Below the pieces are notes generated by a model. The model did no database searches and was not told the origin of the DNA. It saw only the letters and a program-made list of their open reading frames with translations. From NCBI GenBank assembly GCA_910585615.1, contig CAJUFO010000038.1, positions 1 through 40,876 of the forward strand: DNA of 40,876 nt, in the 5' to 3' direction. Below, piece after piece: positions 18,101-26,000 of the stretch. Source of the DNA: an uncultured Acetatifactor sp. GTDB lineage: Bacteria; Bacillota; Clostridia; Lachnospirales; Lachnospiraceae. A program made the position numbers and the translations under genes. Every line of letters begins with the position of its first letter. The first letter of the stretch is position 1.

Positions 18101-18589
18101 TCCGCGGCGCTGATGAAGCTGGAGCAGGTGGCCAATGTAAACGTAAGCTCGGACCTCATGGAGCGCCTGGACAGCATGCTCTCCGCCCTGGACATCATCG
18201 TGGTAGTGGTCATCCTGTGCGCGGCAGGACTGGCCTTCATCGTGCTCTACAACCTGACCAATATCAATATCACGGAGCGGGTCAGGGAAATCGCCACCAT
18301 CAAGGTGCTGGGCTTTTACAGGCGTGAGACCAACTCTTACGTGTTCCGGGAGAATGTGCTGCTGAGCGCTCTGGGCATGGCGCTGGGGCTGGGGCTTGGG
18401 TATCTGCTGCACCAGTTCGTCATGAGCGAGATCCGGGTGGACATGATTGCGTTCCATATCTATGTAAAGCCCATAAGCTATGTGTACAGCGGGATTCTCA
18501 CGCTTCTCTTCGCCGGGCTGGTGAATCTGGCCATGGGCGGCAAGCTGGAGTCGATCAGCATGACGGAGTCCTTAAAGAGCGTGGATTGA
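15200..18589 (+). CDS. FtsX-like ABC permease with a giant extracellular coiled coil
   Basis: A 1129-residue permease. A first membrane helix lies at about residues 18-40, then a folded extracellular domain to about 250. A coiled-coil stalk runs from about 252 to 567, rich in Glu, Ala, Leu and Gln, with recurring units such as KEAELADGEATI and QLEDGQRALMEG. Next comes an FtsX domain with several helices (about 590-700), a second extracellular domain (about 790-985) and a C-terminal FtsX domain with three helices (about 995-1120). This layout matches the large FtsX-like permeases of Firmicutes, whose substrates are mostly unknown. It may move a signal or substrate across the wall or regulate a surface enzyme. 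The coiled coil shows near-duplicate heptads such as at 16180-16245, suggesting growth by internal duplication. Confidence 0.9.
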   Translation: MRGIGKTTFREIKSSFGRFLAIFGIVALGVGFFAGLKVTTEAMVETVTGYLREHRFYDLRLVSTLGFDQENVDFFATARDVEAAEGAISFDVLYELGDDHGGAIKTYSMPEELNTLKLVSGRLPETGSECVLDSGSFGKSVVGGVIRLSQDNTEEDLEHFAHREYTVVGLVQSPLYIQYERGNTTLGSGRLDGFAYLTPQGFDVDYFTEVYVRFGQDFPLYSEDYDAFIDEKTSVWEEFADTQAQARYERLFEEGSQKLADAREELSDSRTLGQRELENAKEQLEDARKQLEDGEEALADAREELAEGENTIREKEKEISDGWLTIAQKEAELADGEATIVQKEAELAAARTTVDENEVALRRGERELSEGKAQLRSGEAAVTVSRRLMDESRFQLQSQLEELKSGEGELNASLIARLEEALARLDTAEEELKAQEAELEAAKAQIAASEAQLDSGWVAIASARAQLEDGQRALMEGKLEIESGRQQIESAKQTLEQGEESLVSARKELEDGKETLAENEAELADAQREYADGEKEYQEAKAKFDEKITDAEAEIADGQKELDELEEPDTYVLGRDTNIGYVCFENDSSIVDGIANIFPVFFFLVAALVCITTMNRMVEEQRTQIGVLKALGYGEGTIMSKYMTYSGLAALSGCIFGFFVGTWGFPEVIWFCYGLMYDADPIRYVFDGRLAVISLAVSLLCSIGTTWFSCRMELAQVAAALMRPKAPKAGKRVLFEYVPFVWRRLSFLHKVSLRNIFRYKKRLFMMIVGISGCTALLVTGFGVKDSIADIGDRQFKEIQTYDCGLTLKEDADEELRKELDEMEGIAGYTCVMETNMDLVADAGVKSVYLVTGTKEGMEPFLNLHTQKGEKIDYPGTGKAVISNKLAEDYNIRVGEMITLRDGDMRELSAEVTGIYENYLYNYVHISEDTWLEQMGQEPERKTVYLNLAEDEEEGGPVISDTPAIHELSAALMKLEQVANVNVSSDLMERLDSMLSALDIIVVVVILCAAGLAFIVLYNLTNINITERVREIATIKVLGFYRRETNSYVFRENVLLSALGMALGLGLGYLLHQFVMSEIRVDMIAFHIYVKPISYVYSGILTLLFAGLVNLAMGGKLESISMTESLKSVD

Positions 18590-18660
18590 TCAGTGTACTG
18601 CCATCATAAATAATTATGGAGATAAATGGAATCGGAATAGAATCGGAAAGGATGAAATCA

Positions 18661-19452
18661 ATGAAATTCGATATGCATTGCCACACAAAGGAAGGGTCCC
18701 TGGACGGGAAGGTGCCCATCGAGGAATTTGTCTCCTGCCTGAAGGAAAAGGGCTTCCATGGGATGCTGGTCACCGACCACGACTCTTACAAGGGGTACCG
18801 CAGCTGGAAAAGGCAGCATGAAGACAGGGGTGAGGACGAATTCGTAGTCCTGAAGGGCGTGGAGTACGACACCATCGACGCCGGCCATATCCTGGTGATC
18901 ATGCCGGAGGGCGTGAAGCTGAAGATTCTGGAGCTGCGGGGCCTGCCGGTGCAGTTCCTGATAGACATCGTCCATAAGAACGGCGGGATCCTGGGGCCCG
19001 CCCATCCCTGCGGCGAGAGGTACTTAAGCATCACCAATACCAGGAAGCACAAAAACCGCCTGGCCGTGATGGACAGATTCGACTTCCTGGAGGGCTTCAA
19101 CGCCTGTGAGAGCCCGGAGAGCAACGCTACCGCCATGGAAATCGCCGCCAGGTTCGAGAAGCCGGTCTTCGGCGGCAGCGACGCCCACAAGGAGGAGTGC
19201 GTGGGCTATGCCTACACGGAATTCGAGGACGAGATCGCCTGCGAGTCGGATCTGATCCGGCTGGTGAAGGAGAGAGGCCGGGAGGCCTGCACCTGCGGAG
19301 GCCGGTACTACATGGGCACCACCAAGGAGCGGATAGGCAGGATGAACGGGGTGCTGGTGCAGTCCTTCTGGTTCTATAACCACGTAGCCAGCCTGATCCG
19401 GGCCAGGAAGCGCAGGCGGGAGCTGGGGAAGCTCTACATCCGGGTGAAGTAA
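18661..19452 (+). CDS. PHP-domain metal-dependent phosphoesterase
   Basis: A 263-residue PHP domain protein starting MKFDMHCHTKEGSLDG. The ATG at 18661 has GGAAAGG (18645-18651) at a good distance; ATGs at 18652 and 18616 in the same frame are less well placed. Metal-binding motifs in order are HCH (residues 6-8), LVTDHDSYKG, KGVEYDTIDAGH, AHPCGER, and GGSDAHKEE near residue 175. Related proteins are nucleoside bisphosphate phosphatases or 5'-3' exonucleases acting on short RNA; the substrate here is not evident. It follows the FtsX permease after 71 bp and may be cotranscribed, although its link to transport is unclear. Confidence 0.87.
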   Translation: MKFDMHCHTKEGSLDGKVPIEEFVSCLKEKGFHGMLVTDHDSYKGYRSWKRQHEDRGEDEFVVLKGVEYDTIDAGHILVIMPEGVKLKILELRGLPVQFLIDIVHKNGGILGPAHPCGERYLSITNTRKHKNRLAVMDRFDFLEGFNACESPESNATAMEIAARFEKPVFGGSDAHKEECVGYAYTEFEDEIACESDLIRLVKERGREACTCGGRYYMGTTKERIGRMNGVLVQSFWFYNHVASLIRARKRRRELGKLYIRVK

Positions 19453-19534
19453 GCGGGCAGATGTCTTTGTACCGATTTATTACAAAATAATTGCAAAATA
19501 AGGTTTTCTTCTTCTGTAATTCATAAAATCTTAA

Positions 19535-19563
19535 GGTGCATTTTCCCGATAGTGTGATATACT
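19535..19563 (+). promoter_or_regulatory. promoter of the binding-protein operon, overlapping a palindrome
   Basis: TGATATACT at 19555-19563 is an extended -10, with a weak -35 (GGTGCA at 19535-19540) 17 bp upstream. The last three bases of the -10 are the first three of the 11 bp palindrome arm at 19561-19571, so a repressor bound to the palindrome would cover the promoter. Confidence 0.45.
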
Positions 19564-19604
19564 CAATATGTGGCTCTGTGCAGCCTACATATTGAGTTGT
19601 TTTT
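19561..19604 (+). terminator. hairpin with T tract upstream of the binding-protein gene; terminator or operator
   Basis: ACTCAATATGT (19561-19571) pairs perfectly with ACATATTGAGT (19587-19597). GGCT and AGCC inside extend the stem past a single bulged T, and TGTTTTT follows. It can end transcripts from the PHP gene, or act as an operator for the promoter it overlaps. Confidence 0.6.
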
Positions 19605-19675
19605 ATGCACGGGCCCGGGCAGGGGGAATGAGCTGTCCGTCCCTGCGACGATTTTTAAAAAAGGAGCATACGAAA

Positions 19676-21979
19676 ATGAAGCCTACGAAAAAACGTACAA
19701 TCCGCAGACGCCTCTTAGCGATGGCTCTGTCGGCGGCCACGGCGTTCTCCCTGGCTGCCTGCGGGAATTCCTCAGGGGGGGAGACGGAGAAGAAGGAATG
19801 GGTCTGGGTGCCGGAGTTCGTCACGATTGAGGACGAGACCGTATCCTACTATGACATGCAGCTGGTGGGGGACGCCCTCTGTTACCAGTCCTACGACTAT
19901 AATGAGGAGACGGGGGAATCCACCCAGAGCATCAGCAGGTATTCCCTGGCGGACGGCAGCATTACGAAGACACCGCTGGATTATGCGGAGGAGAAGAACT
20001 GGAATCTGAACCGTGTGGCCTTTGCCCAGGACGGCAGCATGTATGGCGTCACCAATGTCTATAATGAGGACTACACCAAGTCCGAGACGTTCCTGTGCAA
20101 GTTCGGTGCCGATGGCAAGCAGATATTCGCGGAGGACATGACGGATCTGGTGGCGGACAGCTATACGGATTCCATCGCCATCGACGGCGAGGGACGGGTC
20201 TATGTGACGGGGGAGGCCAATATCTGGCTGTTCGACGCGGATGGGAACAACCGTGGGACAGTGGCCCTGGGATCCGACGTCAACTGGATCAGGGCCATGG
20301 GCAGAGGCAAGGACGGCAAGATGTATATCTGCTATTACGGCAGCAATGGCGACACCGCCCTGTGCGACATCGACTTTGACGGCAAGAAGGCCGGCAATAC
20401 CTATGAGAACTTCCACAGCGGCAACAACAACACGCTGGTGGCCGGCATCGAGAAGGACTTCCTGACCCAGGACGGCAGCAGGGTGTACGAGTATGATTTG
20501 AAGTCCCAGACATCCACGGAGCTGTTCAGCTGGCTGGACAGCGATATCAACGGCAGCAATGTACAGGGCTTCTGGGGGCTGGAGGACGGACGCATCCTGG
20601 CCGTCACCACGGGCTATGAGACCAATGAGAACGGCATCGCGCTGCTGACCAAGACCAAGGCCAGCGAGGTGCCCCAGAAGGAGACGATTCTCATCGGCAG
20701 CCTCTTCGGCGATTCCAATATCCAGTCCGCAGCGGTGAAGTTCAACAAGTCCAATGACAAGTACCACATCAGCATCCGGGAGTATCTGAACTACAATGAC
20801 TACGACGGGGACGATTACCAGGCCTTCATGACGGACGGCATCAATAGGATGAACAATGACATCACCTCAAACAACTGCCCGGACATCCTGGACTTAAGCG
20901 GCCTGAACATCAAGCAGTTAGCGGCTAAGGGCGTCTTCGAGGATCTGAATGGCTATCTGGAGAAGAGCGGGAAGCTCAGCCGGGAGGATTTTCTGGCGAA
21001 CGTCCTGGAGGCCTATACCGTGGACGGGAAATTGGTGAGCATCCCCTACAGCTTCCAGATGGCCACCGTGGCAGGCAAGGGGTCTGAGGTAGGCACGGAG
21101 ATGGGATGGACCATAGATGAGCTGGTGGCTTATGCGGACGCCCATCCGGATGCCCAGCTTTTCGACAATGCGTCCAAAGAAGAGATTATGCTGAATCTGA
21201 TGGCCTATAATGCCGATTACTTCATCGACTGGGCTACCGGAGAGTGCAATTTTGACACAGATGAGTTTAAGAGCATCCTGAATTTCGTGAATCGGTTCCC
21301 GGACCAGGAAGACATTAAATGGGATGAGGATGATATGTCCACGCCCAACAAGATTCAGAAGGGCCAGGTGCTCCTCTATCAAGAGAATATCTACGACTTT
21401 AATGAGCTGCAGATGTGCAATGAGATTTTCCAGGGAGACGTCTCCTATATCGGCTATCCCACCATGGACGGCAGCGCTGGATGCATGCTCTCCGCGTTCC
21501 AGGCCTATGCCATCACCTCCAAAGCCAAGCAGAAGGACGGTGCGTGGGAGTTTATCGAGGCGTTCCTGACGCAGGAGGAGAATTCCGAGAGTGGCTACAA
21601 CCGTTTCTTCGGATTCCCTACATTGAAGAGCAAGCTGGAGGCCATGGCGGCGGATGTCGTGGAGGTGAAGTACTATACGGACGAGAACGGGGAGCTTTAC
21701 TATGACGAGAACGGGGAGCCCGTTGTCATGAACGCCGGCAGCAGCGTCTCTTACCAGGACGGCTGGACCTACGAGTACCGCATCCCCACCCAGGAGGAGG
21801 TGGACATGGCCATGTCCCTGATGGAGATTGCCAAGCCCGTGACCTATTCCCAAGGGGACGAGGTCCTCAATATCATCAACGAGGAGGCGGCGCCTTTCTT
21901 CAAAGGACAGAAGACTGTGGACGAGGCGGCTTCGGTCATCCAGAGCCGCATCAAGATATACGTAGGCGAAAACAAATAG
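19676..21979 (+). CDS. lipoprotein with propeller-like N-terminus and sugar-type solute-binding domain
   Basis: A 767-residue ABC solute-binding lipoprotein, about twice the family's usual length. The ATG at 19676 has AAGGAG upstream and gives a Lys/Arg-rich signal with lipobox SLAACGNSS (Cys near residue 27). The earlier in-frame ATG at 19568 gives no signal sequence. Residues about 45-330 hold repeated strands such as IDGEGRVYVTGEANIWLFDA and KDGKMYICYYG, resembling NHL or SMP-30 beta-propeller blades. From about residue 335 (ILIGSLFGDSNIQSAAVKFN) it is a classic family 1 sugar-binding protein, with KGVFEDLNGYLEKSG, a long C-terminal lobe and NIINEEAAPFFKGQKT near the end. A paralogue closes the operon at 27404-30154. 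The ligand is unknown. The propeller call rests on pattern only. Confidence 0.88.
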   Translation: MKPTKKRTIRRRLLAMALSAATAFSLAACGNSSGGETEKKEWVWVPEFVTIEDETVSYYDMQLVGDALCYQSYDYNEETGESTQSISRYSLADGSITKTPLDYAEEKNWNLNRVAFAQDGSMYGVTNVYNEDYTKSETFLCKFGADGKQIFAEDMTDLVADSYTDSIAIDGEGRVYVTGEANIWLFDADGNNRGTVALGSDVNWIRAMGRGKDGKMYICYYGSNGDTALCDIDFDGKKAGNTYENFHSGNNNTLVAGIEKDFLTQDGSRVYEYDLKSQTSTELFSWLDSDINGSNVQGFWGLEDGRILAVTTGYETNENGIALLTKTKASEVPQKETILIGSLFGDSNIQSAAVKFNKSNDKYHISIREYLNYNDYDGDDYQAFMTDGINRMNNDITSNNCPDILDLSGLNIKQLAAKGVFEDLNGYLEKSGKLSREDFLANVLEAYTVDGKLVSIPYSFQMATVAGKGSEVGTEMGWTIDELVAYADAHPDAQLFDNASKEEIMLNLMAYNADYFIDWATGECNFDTDEFKSILNFVNRFPDQEDIKWDEDDMSTPNKIQKGQVLLYQENIYDFNELQMCNEIFQGDVSYIGYPTMDGSAGCMLSAFQAYAITSKAKQKDGAWEFIEAFLTQEENSESGYNRFFGFPTLKSKLEAMAADVVEVKYYTDENGELYYDENGEPVVMNAGSSVSYQDGWTYEYRIPTQEEVDMAMSLMEIAKPVTYSQGDEVLNIINEEAAPFFKGQKTVDEAASVIQSRIKIYVGENK

Positions 21980-22030
21980 CGTCTGCGGGAAACAGGCGGA
22001 TGGGAGTTATGAGTTTGAAAGTCCCTTCCA

Positions 22031-22098
22031 TGACAATAGAATCCGAAAACGGGATTCTATTGTCAAGAATTTTGATTGGTATGCGCGCCGAAGCGCGC
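22031..22098 (+). promoter_or_regulatory. two intercistronic hairpins between binding protein and permeases
   Basis: TGACAATAGAATCC (22031-22044) pairs with 22052-22065, a 14 bp stem followed by a weak T tract. GCGCGC-CGAA-GCGCGC (22083-22098) forms a second, smaller stem just before the ribosome site AGGGG of the permease. Together they could protect the binding-protein mRNA and lower permease expression, as in many sugar ABC operons. Confidence 0.6.
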
Positions 22099-22111
22099 TA
22101 GGGGTATAAGA

Positions 22112-23062
22112 GTGAAGAAATCCAAAAAAAGCGGAAAATCGCCTGAGGCTTCCGCAATAAGACATCAAGGAAGATCGGCGGCCAGGACCAAATCCACCAG
22201 GAGGATACGCAAAATCAAGATCAGCTCGGGGGCATACATTGCCCCCAGCTTCTTGGGCGTGCTAGCCTTTTTCATCCTCCCCTTTCTGGTGGTCATCTAT
22301 TATTCGCTGGTAGATAATCCCATCAGCGGAAATTTTGTGTTTCTGGACAATTTTTTGAGCATCATCGGCAATACCGCTTTCCGGCGGGCAGTGCACAACA
22401 CGCTGATGTTCTCGGCGGTGGCAGTGCCCCTGGCGGTGGTGCTGTCCCTGCTGCTGGCAATCGTGCTGGAGGCCAAGCTCCCTTTCAGGAGCCAGTTCCG
22501 TACCTTTTTCCTGAGCCCCATGATGGTGCCCGTGGCTTCCATCGTGCTGATTTGGCAGGTGCTCTTCCATTATAACGGCGCGGTGAACGAGGTGCTGGTG
22601 GCTCTGGGCGGCGGGAAGGTGGACTGGTTCAAGTCCGATTACGCGCTGGTGGTGGTGGTCATATTGTTCCTGTGGAAGAACCTGGGCTACAACATGATCC
22701 TCTTCATGGCGGCGCTGGCCAGCATACCAAAGGACATCCTGGAGGTGGCGGAGCTTGAGAGCGCAAAGCCCCTTCAGACCTTCTTTTACATAAAGATCCG
22801 TTATCTGTCCTCTACTTTGCTGTTCGTGGCGATTATGTCGCTGATCAATTCCTTTAAGATATTCCGGGAGGTTTATCTGCTCACAGGGGATTATCCTTAC
22901 GACTCCATCTACACGCTGCAGCATTTCATGAACAATAAGTTCAAGTCCCTGGACTATCAGACGCTGTCCGCTGCAGCGGTTCTGATGTCCCTGGTGATGA
23001 TTGTGATCATCGGTGTCCTGTTCATCGCTGAGAATCGCTTCGGAAAGGATGTGGAGGGGTGA
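22112..23062 (+). CDS. sugar ABC transporter permease, MalF/UgpA type
   Basis: A 316-residue inner-membrane permease, binding-protein-dependent type 1. The start is GTG at 22112, with AGGGG (22100-22104) 7 bp before; the frame stays open upstream to a TTG at 22076 that has no ribosome site. A Lys/Arg-rich cytoplasmic N-terminus of about 45 residues precedes six predicted helices. The EAA loop ILEVAELESAKPLQTFFYIKIRYL is recognisable, although the usual Gly after the Asp is replaced by ESAKP. It pairs with the next gene, whose start overlaps its stop by 4 bp (GTGA). No ATPase is encoded in the operon, so it likely shares an MsmK-like ATPase from elsewhere (inference). Confidence 0.92.
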   Translation: MKKSKKSGKSPEASAIRHQGRSAARTKSTRRIRKIKISSGAYIAPSFLGVLAFFILPFLVVIYYSLVDNPISGNFVFLDNFLSIIGNTAFRRAVHNTLMFSAVAVPLAVVLSLLLAIVLEAKLPFRSQFRTFFLSPMMVPVASIVLIWQVLFHYNGAVNEVLVALGGGKVDWFKSDYALVVVVILFLWKNLGYNMILFMAALASIPKDILEVAELESAKPLQTFFYIKIRYLSSTLLFVAIMSLINSFKIFREVYLLTGDYPYDSIYTLQHFMNNKFKSLDYQTLSAAAVLMSLVMIVIIGVLFIAENRFGKDVEG

Positions 23063-24018
23063 AAAAGAGACCGGAAAAAATGCCTGCGGCCACCTTGGAT
23101 CCCAGAGAGCGGGACAGGAAGCTGGCCATGCGCAGGAAGAGGTATCAGACGGCGAAAATCGCGCTGGCCACTATCGTGGCTGCCACTTTCGCCATCCTGT
23201 TCCTGATGCCCATCGTGCTGACCATTACGAATTCCTTTATGGCGGCCTCGGAGATTTCGGCTAACTATGGCTCTATCTTCGCCACGGACGCCAACGGGGG
23301 CAAGGTGTATATCTCCGAAAGGGTGAACCTGAAGTTCATCCCCGATATGGTGTCTTTCAGCCAGTACAATACGGTGCTGTTCAAGAGTCCGGAGTATCTG
23401 TTCAAATTCTGGAACTCCGTGATATTGGTGGGGCCTATTGTGGTGTTCCAGCTGATTGTGGCCTCCCTGGCCTCCTACGGCTTCGCAAGGTACCGGGGGA
23501 GGATTCGGGAGATTATATTCTTTGCGTACATCATCCTGATGCTGATGCCTTATCAGGTGACGCTGGTGCCTAATTACCTGGTCAGCGACTGGCTGAACCT
23601 CTTAGACACCAACTGGGCCATCTGGCTGCCGGGCATCTTCTCGCCTTTTGCGGTGTTCCTGCTGACCAAGTTCATGCGCAGGATTCCGGAGTCAGTGCTG
23701 GAGGCGGCCCAGATAGACGGGGCCGGGGAATGGCAGATTTACCGCAAGATATGCCTGCCGCTGTGCAAAGGCGCTATATGCTCCGCGGCGATTCTGGTGT
23801 TCATTGACTACTGGAACATGGTGGAGCAGCCATTGATTCTGATGTCGGACCCGGAACAGCATCCCCTGTCGGTCTTTTTGAGCAAGATTAACGCGGGGGA
23901 GATTGGGCTGGCGTTCGCGGTGGCTACGATTTACATGGTGCCAAGCTTGTTGATATTCCTGTACGGGGAAGAATATCTGGTGGACGGCATTACATACCAG
24001 GGCGGCATAAAAGGATAA
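23059..24018 (+). CDS. sugar ABC transporter permease, MalG/UgpE type
   Basis: A 319-residue permease starting at GTG 23059, which overlaps the TGA of the previous gene; GGAGGG sits just upstream. After a charged N-terminus and a first helix (about residues 35-55) comes a loop of about 70 residues, longer than usual and presumably outside the cell (SANYGSIFATDANGGKVYIS). Five more helices follow. The EAA motif ESVLEAAQIDGAGEWQIYRK is complete and canonical for MalG-type subunits. Together with the upstream subunit it forms the importer channel. Both permeases lack their own ATPase. Confidence 0.93.
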   Translation: MKKRPEKMPAATLDPRERDRKLAMRRKRYQTAKIALATIVAATFAILFLMPIVLTITNSFMAASEISANYGSIFATDANGGKVYISERVNLKFIPDMVSFSQYNTVLFKSPEYLFKFWNSVILVGPIVVFQLIVASLASYGFARYRGRIREIIFFAYIILMLMPYQVTLVPNYLVSDWLNLLDTNWAIWLPGIFSPFAVFLLTKFMRRIPESVLEAAQIDGAGEWQIYRKICLPLCKGAICSAAILVFIDYWNMVEQPLILMSDPEQHPLSVFLSKINAGEIGLAFAVATIYMVPSLLIFLYGEEYLVDGITYQGGIKG

Positions 24019-24092
24019 GCGTGAAAAGATTTCTGGGCAATTTTGAGAGATAGCAATGAAGAAGAGCATTCATATAGAGGAGAGGAAGAGCG

Positions 24093-25973
24093 ATGAACGA
24101 GAACGGAAAGAAGAAAAGGGAATGGGTGAAGACAGCGGCTATCATATTCTTGTCGGTGATGCTGGTTCTCACCTTTTTCTCCAACACCATCATGAACTAC
24201 TCTCTGCCGGAGGTGGCCACCCAGTATGTGGAGTCGGGGACCATCACGGCTAAGATTCGCGGTTCGGGGACGGTGGAGAGCGGGAACCCTTATAATGTGG
24301 AAGTGACGGAATCCAGGAAGGTGTCCCAGGTGGCCGTGAAGGTGGGGGACCAGGTGGAAAAGGACGATGTACTGATGTATCTGGAGGACGCGGAGAGCAC
24401 GGAGCTGAAGGAGGCCAAGACCCAGTTGGACAGCCTGAAAGCGGAGTACGACCGAGCCATCGTGGCGGCGGATACCTCCTCCAGCATCGTGAACAAGGTG
24501 AAGAACGGGAATGTCACCTCTACGGAGAACAAGGTGGCCCAGATTGATGCCTATAACAGCCGGATTGACGCGCTGGAGAACAATATCGATGCCTACAACA
24601 ACCGGATTGCGGAGCTTGACGCGGAGCTGGGCAAGATAGGGGAGAATGTGGTCGATACCTCCGGAGAGCAGCAGGAGGTCAATAATGCGCAGGCGGAACT
24701 GGATAAGGCTACGTCCTGGATTGAGACGGCGAATCAGAAGCTGGAGGCGGCTAAGAGCGTGCTGGAGGCGGTGAACAGCGCAGTGCAGGGGGCGCAGGAT
24801 AATTTAGCGGCCTGTCAGAAAGCATATGAGGATGCGAACGCAAACTATAATGCCATGGCTACACGCCAGAAGAGTCTGAAGGACAAGGTGGAAGAAGGGG
24901 GCACGCTTACGGATGAAGAACAGAGCGAACTGACTCTGCTGGAAGGAAGATTGCCGGTTGCCGCCCAGGAAGTGAAAGACGCAGAAGATGCACTGGCGAA
25001 GGCCCAGGTAGATGTGGAGAATGCAAATGCCTCCATTGAGGCAGACCGTGCCAATGCCATGAATGCCGTGAATGCCGCTCAGTTAGAATATGACAATGCC
25101 CTCACTGCCAAGACCACCTGGGAGGGGAAGCTTGCCGATGCCCAGCGCAATCTGGCCAACAAGCAGGCGTCCACGCCGGACAACAGCTACAGGGATGCGC
25201 TGAATAGCGAAAAAGCAGATTTGACCCTGAACCTGAACAAAGCCAACACTGAAAAGGAGGATGCGGAGAAAGCGCTGACGGACCTCCTAGCCGGATTCAC
25301 CAAGGAGGTGGACTTGTCGGCTCTTCTGACCAAGATTCGCGACCAGGAGGACCTGGTGAAGGAGCTGACGGAGAAATCCATCGGCGCCACCATCACGGCC
25401 CCTGTAGCCGGTACGGTGACCACTTTGGACATCGTGGCGGGAGAGAGCACCACGCCCGGCACCCCCGTGGCAGTGCTGCAGCCCGCAGGCAAAGGATTCT
25501 CCATGAGCTTCTCTGTCACCAACGAGCAGGCCAAGCGGCTGTCCGTGGGGGATGTGGCGGATCTGGTGAACGCCTGGAGATATGACGATCTGAAGGTGAC
25601 CCTGGCCAACATCAAGCCCGACCCCACTGAGCCGGGGCAGAAGAAGCTCCTGACCTTTGACGTGGACGGGGATGTGAGCGCGGGGCAGACCCTGAATGTA
25701 TCCGTGGGCCAGAAGAGCGCCAACTATGACCTGATTGTGCCCAACAGCGCAATCCGTGAGGACAACAACGGCAAGTTCATCCTGATTGTGGAGTCCAAGC
25801 CGGGCCCGCTGAACACCCGCTACATCGCTACCCGCGTGGATGTGGAGGTGCTGGCCAGCGATGATACCCAGTCCGCTATCAGCGCCGCGCTGTATGGCTA
25901 TGAGTTCGTCATCACTACCTCCACCAAGCCTGTGGAGGCCGGAAAGCAGGTCAGGCTGGCTGAGGGCGGTTGA
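24093..25973 (+). CDS. MacA/HlyD-like adaptor with long coiled coil
   Basis: A 626-residue membrane-anchored adaptor: one N-terminal helix (about residues 13-33), then a beta-barrel/lipoyl half domain (about 45-100). A long, Ala-, Asn- and Glu-rich coiled coil (about 100-430) follows, then the second lipoyl half IGATITAPVAGTVTTLDIVAG and C-terminal barrel domains to the end. In Gram-positive bacteria such adaptors join MacB- or FtsX-type permeases and may reach through the cell wall. Here the neighbour is a MacB-like core protein. It starts with an AGAGGAAG site 75 bp after the importer permeases and points the same way. The coiled coil of some 330 residues is much longer than that of typical MacA. 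Substrate and direction of transport are unknown. Confidence 0.88.
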   Translation: MNENGKKKREWVKTAAIIFLSVMLVLTFFSNTIMNYSLPEVATQYVESGTITAKIRGSGTVESGNPYNVEVTESRKVSQVAVKVGDQVEKDDVLMYLEDAESTELKEAKTQLDSLKAEYDRAIVAADTSSSIVNKVKNGNVTSTENKVAQIDAYNSRIDALENNIDAYNNRIAELDAELGKIGENVVDTSGEQQEVNNAQAELDKATSWIETANQKLEAAKSVLEAVNSAVQGAQDNLAACQKAYEDANANYNAMATRQKSLKDKVEEGGTLTDEEQSELTLLEGRLPVAAQEVKDAEDALAKAQVDVENANASIEADRANAMNAVNAAQLEYDNALTAKTTWEGKLADAQRNLANKQASTPDNSYRDALNSEKADLTLNLNKANTEKEDAEKALTDLLAGFTKEVDLSALLTKIRDQEDLVKELTEKSIGATITAPVAGTVTTLDIVAGESTTPGTPVAVLQPAGKGFSMSFSVTNEQAKRLSVGDVADLVNAWRYDDLKVTLANIKPDPTEPGQKKLLTFDVDGDVSAGQTLNVSVGQKSANYDLIVPNSAIREDNNGKFILIVESKPGPLNTRYIATRVDVEVLASDDTQSAISAALYGYEFVITTSTKPVEAGKQVRLAEGG

Positions 25974-26000
25974 GCCGAAAATATGAAGAAAGGCTTTTCT

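Noticed and set aside
16412..18457. Long open frame of 681 codons on the minus strand opposite the FtsX permease
   Set aside because: It is His- and Gln-rich with no domain, and mirrors codon bias of the well-supported plus-strand gene.
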